Below, one piece after another: positions 15,440 to 18,738 of a DNA stretch of 18,738 bases. The notes beneath the pieces were generated by a model, which had not been told where the DNA came from, searched no databases, and saw only the letters and a list, made by a program, of their open reading frames with translations. Within the stretch, counting starts at the first letter, position 1; every line of letters begins with the position of its first letter. The DNA lies in the NCBI GenBank assembly GCA_936943465.1, contig CAKZJN010000195.1, positions 1 to 18,738 of the forward strand, in the 5' to 3' direction. The position numbers and the translations under genes are program-made. The DNA comes from an uncultured Rhodoferax sp. (GTDB lineage: Bacteria; Pseudomonadota; Gammaproteobacteria; Burkholderiales; Burkholderiaceae_C).

Positions 15440-17131
15440 TCAGGGGGCTCCGGAATCCAGGGTAACGGTATTGAGGCTCAGGGCCTTGTCCAGTTGCATG
15501 AAGGTCATGGGGCCGGGATGTCCATCGGCCTTAATGCCCTGCCCTTTCTGGAACGCCTTGACGCGCGCCTTGAGAGCGCCATCCAATGCTTGGGCCACGC
15601 CTGCACCCTTGCGGGGCGCCTTGCCTTCCAGCATCGAAAGCCGGTTCGACAATTCAGCCATGGCCAGGTTAACGGCCCCGTCAGGCAAGTCCGCGATGTA
15701 ACCTGCGGGCGGTTGCCAGAAGGTCGCAAATTCGCCGCCCCAGACCTGAGCCAGAGAGGCCAAGGTCACGCGGTGTGGCGCCCCGTCGATCAGCAAGGTA
15801 GCGGCTTGGTCATTGAGGCCCGTCAGCACGGCAAACACCAGCGACTTATCACTGGCCTGCAAAGTCAGTATGCCGGGCCGATCCAATTGCCGCAGCAGGG
15901 GCACCGTCAGGTCCACGGTGCGATGGCAAGCCAGCCGCTGGGCGAGTGCTTCCTTGCAAGGGTCTTCAGCGGTGGGACTTAACTTCCATTGCTGGCCCAA
16001 GCTACGCCATGCAGCCACTTCGTTGGCCGGCAGACGCGCCAGCAATTTGCTCACATCTTCGAGAGGGCGCGGCTTGGCCGCAACGGGCGCAACCGGAGCC
16101 GAACTCTGCGGTGCCACTATGGGCGCTGGCGCCGAACCCACCGCCACAGGCGCCGATGCCACCACGCCTGGCGCCGAAACGGGTGCCCGAGCTTGCGCAC
16201 TAGCCCGACTTCCATGGGGTGGCCACAAAAAGTAAACAATCCCCATCACCAGCGCCAAACTGCCTCCGATCATCAACGCATACGGAAGCGCATGCGCCCA
16301 GCGTGACGGAGGCGGCGGACCAAAAATCTCCTTGGCCGCTTTGTCCACCATGGCGCGATTCGCGCTGTGCACGCCGCTGGCCCAGGCGCCGAGCAATACG
16401 CGCCCGCACAACAGGTTGATACGGCGAGGTACGCCCCGCGTCAGTGCATAAATGCGGCGCAGCGCGCGCACATCAAATGGCAACGGCCCGGTGTGGCCCG
16501 CTACCGACATGCGGTGCTGGATATATTGCTGGGTCTCGGCTTCGTTGAGCGACTCCAGGTGGTAGCGGGCAATCACCCGCTGCGCCAGTTGTTCGAGGTC
16601 GGGACGGTCCAGCATCGTGCGCAATTCGGGCTGACCAATCAGCACAATTTGCAGCAACTTGCGCTCGTAGGTTTCCAAATTGGTCAGCAGACGCAACTGC
16701 TCCAGCACATCGCGTGTCAGGTTTTGCGCCTCATCGATGATCAGCACATTGCTCCTGCCGGCCGCATGGCTTTGCAGCAAGTAGGCATTGAGCGCATCGA
16801 CATACGACTTCAGGCTGGGCTCACCGCCACGGCGGTCGATTTCGACGTGAAACTCCTCGCAGATGTTCTGCAGAAGTTCATTCACCGATTGCTTGGGGTT
16901 GAACACAATCGCCACTTTGCACTGGGGCGGAATCTGCTCCAGAAAGCAGCGGCAGACGGTGGTCTTGCCGGCCCCGATGTCACCGGTAAACAGCACAAAG
17001 CCACCGGTTCCGTTCACACCAAACAGCAGGTGCGCCAACGCCTCACGGTGGCGCTCGCTCATGAACAGAAAGCTGGGATCCGGCGCTATGGAGAACGGGT
17101 CCCGCTTGAGATCAAAGTGACGTGAGTACAT
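15440..17131 (-). CDS. gspA: GspA/ExeA-like ATPase with peptidoglycan-binding domain
   Basis: A 563-residue inner-membrane ATPase. The AAA domain spans about 1-270, with Walker A GDIGAGKTT (50-58), Walker B VLIIDE (129-134) and sensor-like IGQPELR. A TM helix (about 282-303) is followed by a Pro/Ala-rich linker, a C39-peptidase-like region (about 375-480), and a C-terminal PG_binding_1-type domain (about 510-552: LDGALKARVKAFQKGQGI). The ATPase lies in the cytoplasm and the C-terminal part in the periplasm. With GspB it supports GspD secretin assembly. The start at MYSRHFDLKRDPFSIAPDP is the canonical ExeA N-terminus; an in-frame start 8 codons upstream is less likely. It heads the gspAB operon. 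Confidence 0.94.
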   Translation of the reverse strand: MYSRHFDLKRDPFSIAPDPSFLFMSERHREALAHLLFGVNGTGGFVLFTGDIGAGKTTVCRCFLEQIPPQCKVAIVFNPKQSVNELLQNICEEFHVEIDRRGGEPSLKSYVDALNAYLLQSHAAGRSNVLIIDEAQNLTRDVLEQLRLLTNLETYERKLLQIVLIGQPELRTMLDRPDLEQLAQRVIARYHLESLNEAETQQYIQHRMSVAGHTGPLPFDVRALRRIYALTRGVPRRINLLCGRVLLGAWASGVHSANRAMVDKAAKEIFGPPPPSRWAHALPYALMIGGSLALVMGIVYFLWPPHGSRASAQARAPVSAPGVVASAPVAVGSAPAPIVAPQSSAPVAPVAAKPRPLEDVSKLLARLPANEVAAWRSLGQQWKLSPTAEDPCKEALAQRLACHRTVDLTVPLLRQLDRPGILTLQASDKSLVFAVLTGLNDQAATLLIDGAPHRVTLASLAQVWGGEFATFWQPPAGYIADLPDGAVNLAMAELSNRLSMLEGKAPRKGAGVAQALDGALKARVKAFQKGQGIKADGHPGPMTFMQLDKALSLNTVTLDSGAP

Positions 17132-17153
17132 AGTCTTTACGCAGGGCGCCCAC

Positions 17154-17182
17154 AATATTCAGGGCACCGCCGCAGACCGTAA
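17154..17182 (-). promoter_or_regulatory. Candidate promoter for gspAB
   Basis: On the minus strand, TTACGG (17182-17177) and AATATT (17159-17154) are separated by 17 bases and lie just upstream of the gspA start at 17131. Both hexamers match the sigma-70 consensus only partly. It follows the terminator of the upstream small gene, which is where a new promoter would be expected. Confidence 0.3.
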
Positions 17183-17195
17183 GGGTACACGACAG

Positions 17196-17218
17196 AAGGG
17201 GCGTCTCAAACGCCCCTT
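17196..17218 (-). terminator. Terminator-like hairpin after the 61-residue membrane protein
   Basis: A perfect 8-bp stem, AAGGGGCG with CGCCCCTT, around a 7-base loop, 20 bases after the small gene's stop codon. The following minus-strand bases (CTGTCGTG) are only moderately U-rich, so termination may be partial. Confidence 0.6.
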
Positions 17219-17237
17219 GTGATTCAGTCCAAAGAAC

Positions 17238-17423
17238 TTATTTGGCTGCGCTGGCGTCCGGCTGTGCAGCCGAAGCGGCTGGCGCCGGTGCAGCGGCGGG
17301 TGCGGCTGTGTGCGTGGCTTCAGCGCCGTGCTTTTCACCGCTCATATCAATATCACCACCCTTGCTCAGGATGAAAAGGGCCAGACCCGCAAACACGGCA
17401 AAACCCACAGCAATCTTCCACAT
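17238..17423 (-). CDS. Small single-span membrane protein, hypothetical
   Basis: A 61-residue protein of unknown function. One hydrophobic helix (about 3-20, IAVGFAVFAGLALFIL) is followed by a short polar segment (SKGGDIDMSGEKHG) and an Ala/Pro-rich, probably disordered tail (about 38-61). The tail is likely periplasmic. A good Shine-Dalgarno sequence, AAGGA, is 6 bases before ATG, and a hairpin terminator follows the gene, both supporting real expression. The SD directly follows the U-tract of a terminator. It sits between the transporter and gspAB. It might be an accessory subunit of either, but nothing in the sequence proves this. Confidence 0.72.
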   Translation of the reverse strand: MWKIAVGFAVFAGLALFILSKGGDIDMSGEKHGAEATHTAAPAAAPAPAASAAQPDASAAK

Positions 17424-17434
17424 ACTTTGTCCTT

Positions 17435-17461
17435 AAAAAAAAGGCCCTCTGACGAGAGCCT
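17435..17461 (-). terminator. Rho-independent terminator adjoining the small gene's leader
   Basis: On the minus strand AGGCTCTC-GTCA-GAGGGCCT forms an 8-bp stem with one G-U pair, followed by eight T residues. The small gene's Shine-Dalgarno sequence begins right after the T-run. It is the second of two tandem terminators behind the transporter gene and may act as a leader attenuator for the small gene. Confidence 0.8.
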
Positions 17462-17463
17462 GG

Positions 17464-17491
17464 AAAAACACCCCGACCCTTGCGGGCCGGG
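17464..17491 (-). terminator. Rho-independent terminator of the MFS transporter gene
   Basis: CCCGGCCC-GCAA-GGGTCGGG forms an 8-bp stem with one G-U pair and a GNRA-type loop, followed by GTGTTTTT on the minus strand. It lies 23 bp after the transporter stop codon. Confidence 0.85.
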
Positions 17492-17514
17492 ACTGTTAAC
17501 TCACTTCACAAAAA

Positions 17515-18738
17515 TCAGTCGTTGGCGTAAATGTCAACGTCTTTGGTTTCCTTGATGAACAAGCCACCGATCACCACCGTAGCACCGGCAATGATGATGG
17601 GGTACCACAAGCCGTTGTACATGTTACCGGTCTGGGCCACGATCGCAAACGCGGTGGTGGGCAGCAAGCCACCGAACCAGCCGTTACCAATGTGGTAGGG
17701 CAGGCTCATGGAGGTGTAGCGGATGCGGGTCGGGAACATTTCAACCAGCATGGCAGCAATCGGGCCGTACACCATGGTGACCAGCAACACAAGGTAAGTC
17801 AGGATGGCAATAACTGTGAGCTTGTCAAACTTGGCCATGTCAGCCTTGGCGGGATAGCCGGCAGCCTTCAGGGCAGCACCCAGGTTGGAACCCAGCAGGG
17901 TCGCACCAGCGGTCTTCTCGTTGCTCAGGTCTTTAACCGACTTGGTAGCAGCTTCGATGGCCTTGGCGTCCTTGGGTTCGGCGGCATTCAGGGCAGCCAG
18001 CTTTTCCTCGGCCTTGGCCTTGGCAGCAGCGATGTCTTCAGGGCTGTACTTAACCTTCACTTCGGTCTCGCCGACCTTGATCAAGGCGGGGGTTCCGGGG
18101 GCTGCAGCCACGTTGTCATAGCTCACCGAAGCGCCAGCCAGACGTTGCTTGGCAATGTCGCAGCTCGAAGTGAACTTCTTGGTACCGGTGGGGTTGAACT
18201 GGAACGAGCACTCGGCCGGATCAGCAGTCACAGTCACCTTGGCAGCGGCTTGCGCAGCGGCCAGATCGGGGTTGGCAGCCTTGGTCAGCGCGGTGAACAC
18301 GGGGAAGTAGGTCAGCGCGGCCAACAAGCAGCCGGTCAAGATGATGGGCTTGCGGCCGATCTTGTCAGACAGCGCACCGAACACGATGAAGAACGGCGTG
18401 CCGATCACCAGCGACGCAGCAACCATCACGTTGGCGGTGGGGCCATCGACCTTGAGCGCCTGGGTCAGGAAGAACAAGGCATAGAACTGACCCGAGTACC
18501 AGACCACGGCCTGGCCTGCGGTCAAACCGATCAGGGCCAGAATCACGATCTTCAGGTTTTTCCACTGACCGAAGGACTCGGACAGAGGGGCCTTGGAGGT
18601 CTTGCCTTCAGCCTTCATCTTGGCGAAAGCGGGCGACTCATTCATGCTCAGACGGATGTACACCGACACGCCGAGCAACAGAATGGACACGATGAACGGA
18701 ACACGCCAGCCCCAGTCACCAAAAGCCTCTTCACCGAT
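17515..18738 (-). CDS. MHS-family major facilitator transporter, partial (N-terminus outside window)
   Basis: The C-terminal 407 residues of a proton-coupled symporter of the metabolite:H+ symporter type (relatives include ProP, KgtP and ShiA). The frame is open to the right edge. The first visible residues, GDWGWRVPF, lead into TM6, so the first five helices are missing here and the GTG at 18690 is not the true start. TM6-TM9 are seen, with the second MFS signature loop GALSDKIGRKPI between TM8 and TM9. An insert of about 155 residues (roughly 17815-18282) with two Cys follows TM9, then TM10-TM12 (FPTRIRYTSMSLPYHIGNGWFGG). The topology puts the insert in the periplasm. The substrate is unknown, probably a carboxylate or betaine-like solute. 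Confidence 0.93.
   Translation of the reverse strand: MGEEAFGDWGWRVPFIVSILLLGVSVYIRLSMNESPAFAKMKAEGKTSKAPLSESFGQWKNLKIVILALIGLTAGQAVVWYSGQFYALFFLTQALKVDGPTANVMVAASLVIGTPFFIVFGALSDKIGRKPIILTGCLLAALTYFPVFTALTKAANPDLAAAQAAAKVTVTADPAECSFQFNPTGTKKFTSSCDIAKQRLAGASVSYDNVAAAPGTPALIKVGETEVKVKYSPEDIAAAKAKAEEKLAALNAAEPKDAKAIEAATKSVKDLSNEKTAGATLLGSNLGAALKAAGYPAKADMAKFDKLTVIAILTYLVLLVTMVYGPIAAMLVEMFPTRIRYTSMSLPYHIGNGWFGGLLPTTAFAIVAQTGNMYNGLWYPIIIAGATVVIGGLFIKETKDVDIYAND

Overview
The window looks like a high-GC betaproteobacterial chromosome, most likely Comamonadaceae (Rhodoferax/Curvibacter-like). This is inferred from codon use and gene families: a Comamonadaceae-type chemoreceptor, a double-length UvrA and an ExeA/GspA-GspB pair. 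No rRNA, tRNA, CRISPR array or transposase was seen. Every gene except one (the hemerythrin) is on the minus strand.

Layout, left to right. 1-244 holds no gene I can assign. 245-1852 is a methyl-accepting chemotaxis protein. 2069-7589 is a compact co-directional cluster. In transcription order it encodes two Spy/CpxP-like proteins (7589-7137, then 7060-6575), an OmpR-family response regulator (6523-5804), its sensor kinase (5807-4491), an alpha/beta hydrolase (4486-3776), an acetylpolyamine amidohydrolase/histone-deacetylase-family enzyme (3779-2745) and a glutathione S-transferase (2719-2069). Several junctions are 4-base ATGA overlaps or gaps of a few bases. The Spy/CpxP plus regulator/kinase arrangement suggests a Cpx-like envelope-stress system linked to small-molecule detoxification or amide hydrolysis. 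A single-domain hemerythrin (7766-8206, plus strand) diverges from this cluster and converges on uvrA with an 11-bp overlap of coding 3' ends.

8196-14546 encodes a 2116-residue protein made of two complete UvrA modules in tandem, with four intact ABC ATPase sites. Its coding sequence carries three long hairpin-forming palindromes placed in frame in poorly conserved inserts. Two of them share a nearly identical 29-base loop in opposite orientation but have unrelated stems. The third shares stem sequence with one of those two but has a different loop. This modular hairpin repeat is the most unusual feature of the window.

14601-17131 encodes GspB and GspA (ExeB/ExeA-like), which assist assembly of the type II secretion outer-membrane secretin. 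A 61-residue single-span membrane protein (17238-17423) follows two tandem terminators that close an MHS-type major facilitator transporter (17515 to beyond the right edge). That transporter has an extra domain of about 155 residues between TM9 and TM10, predicted to be periplasmic.
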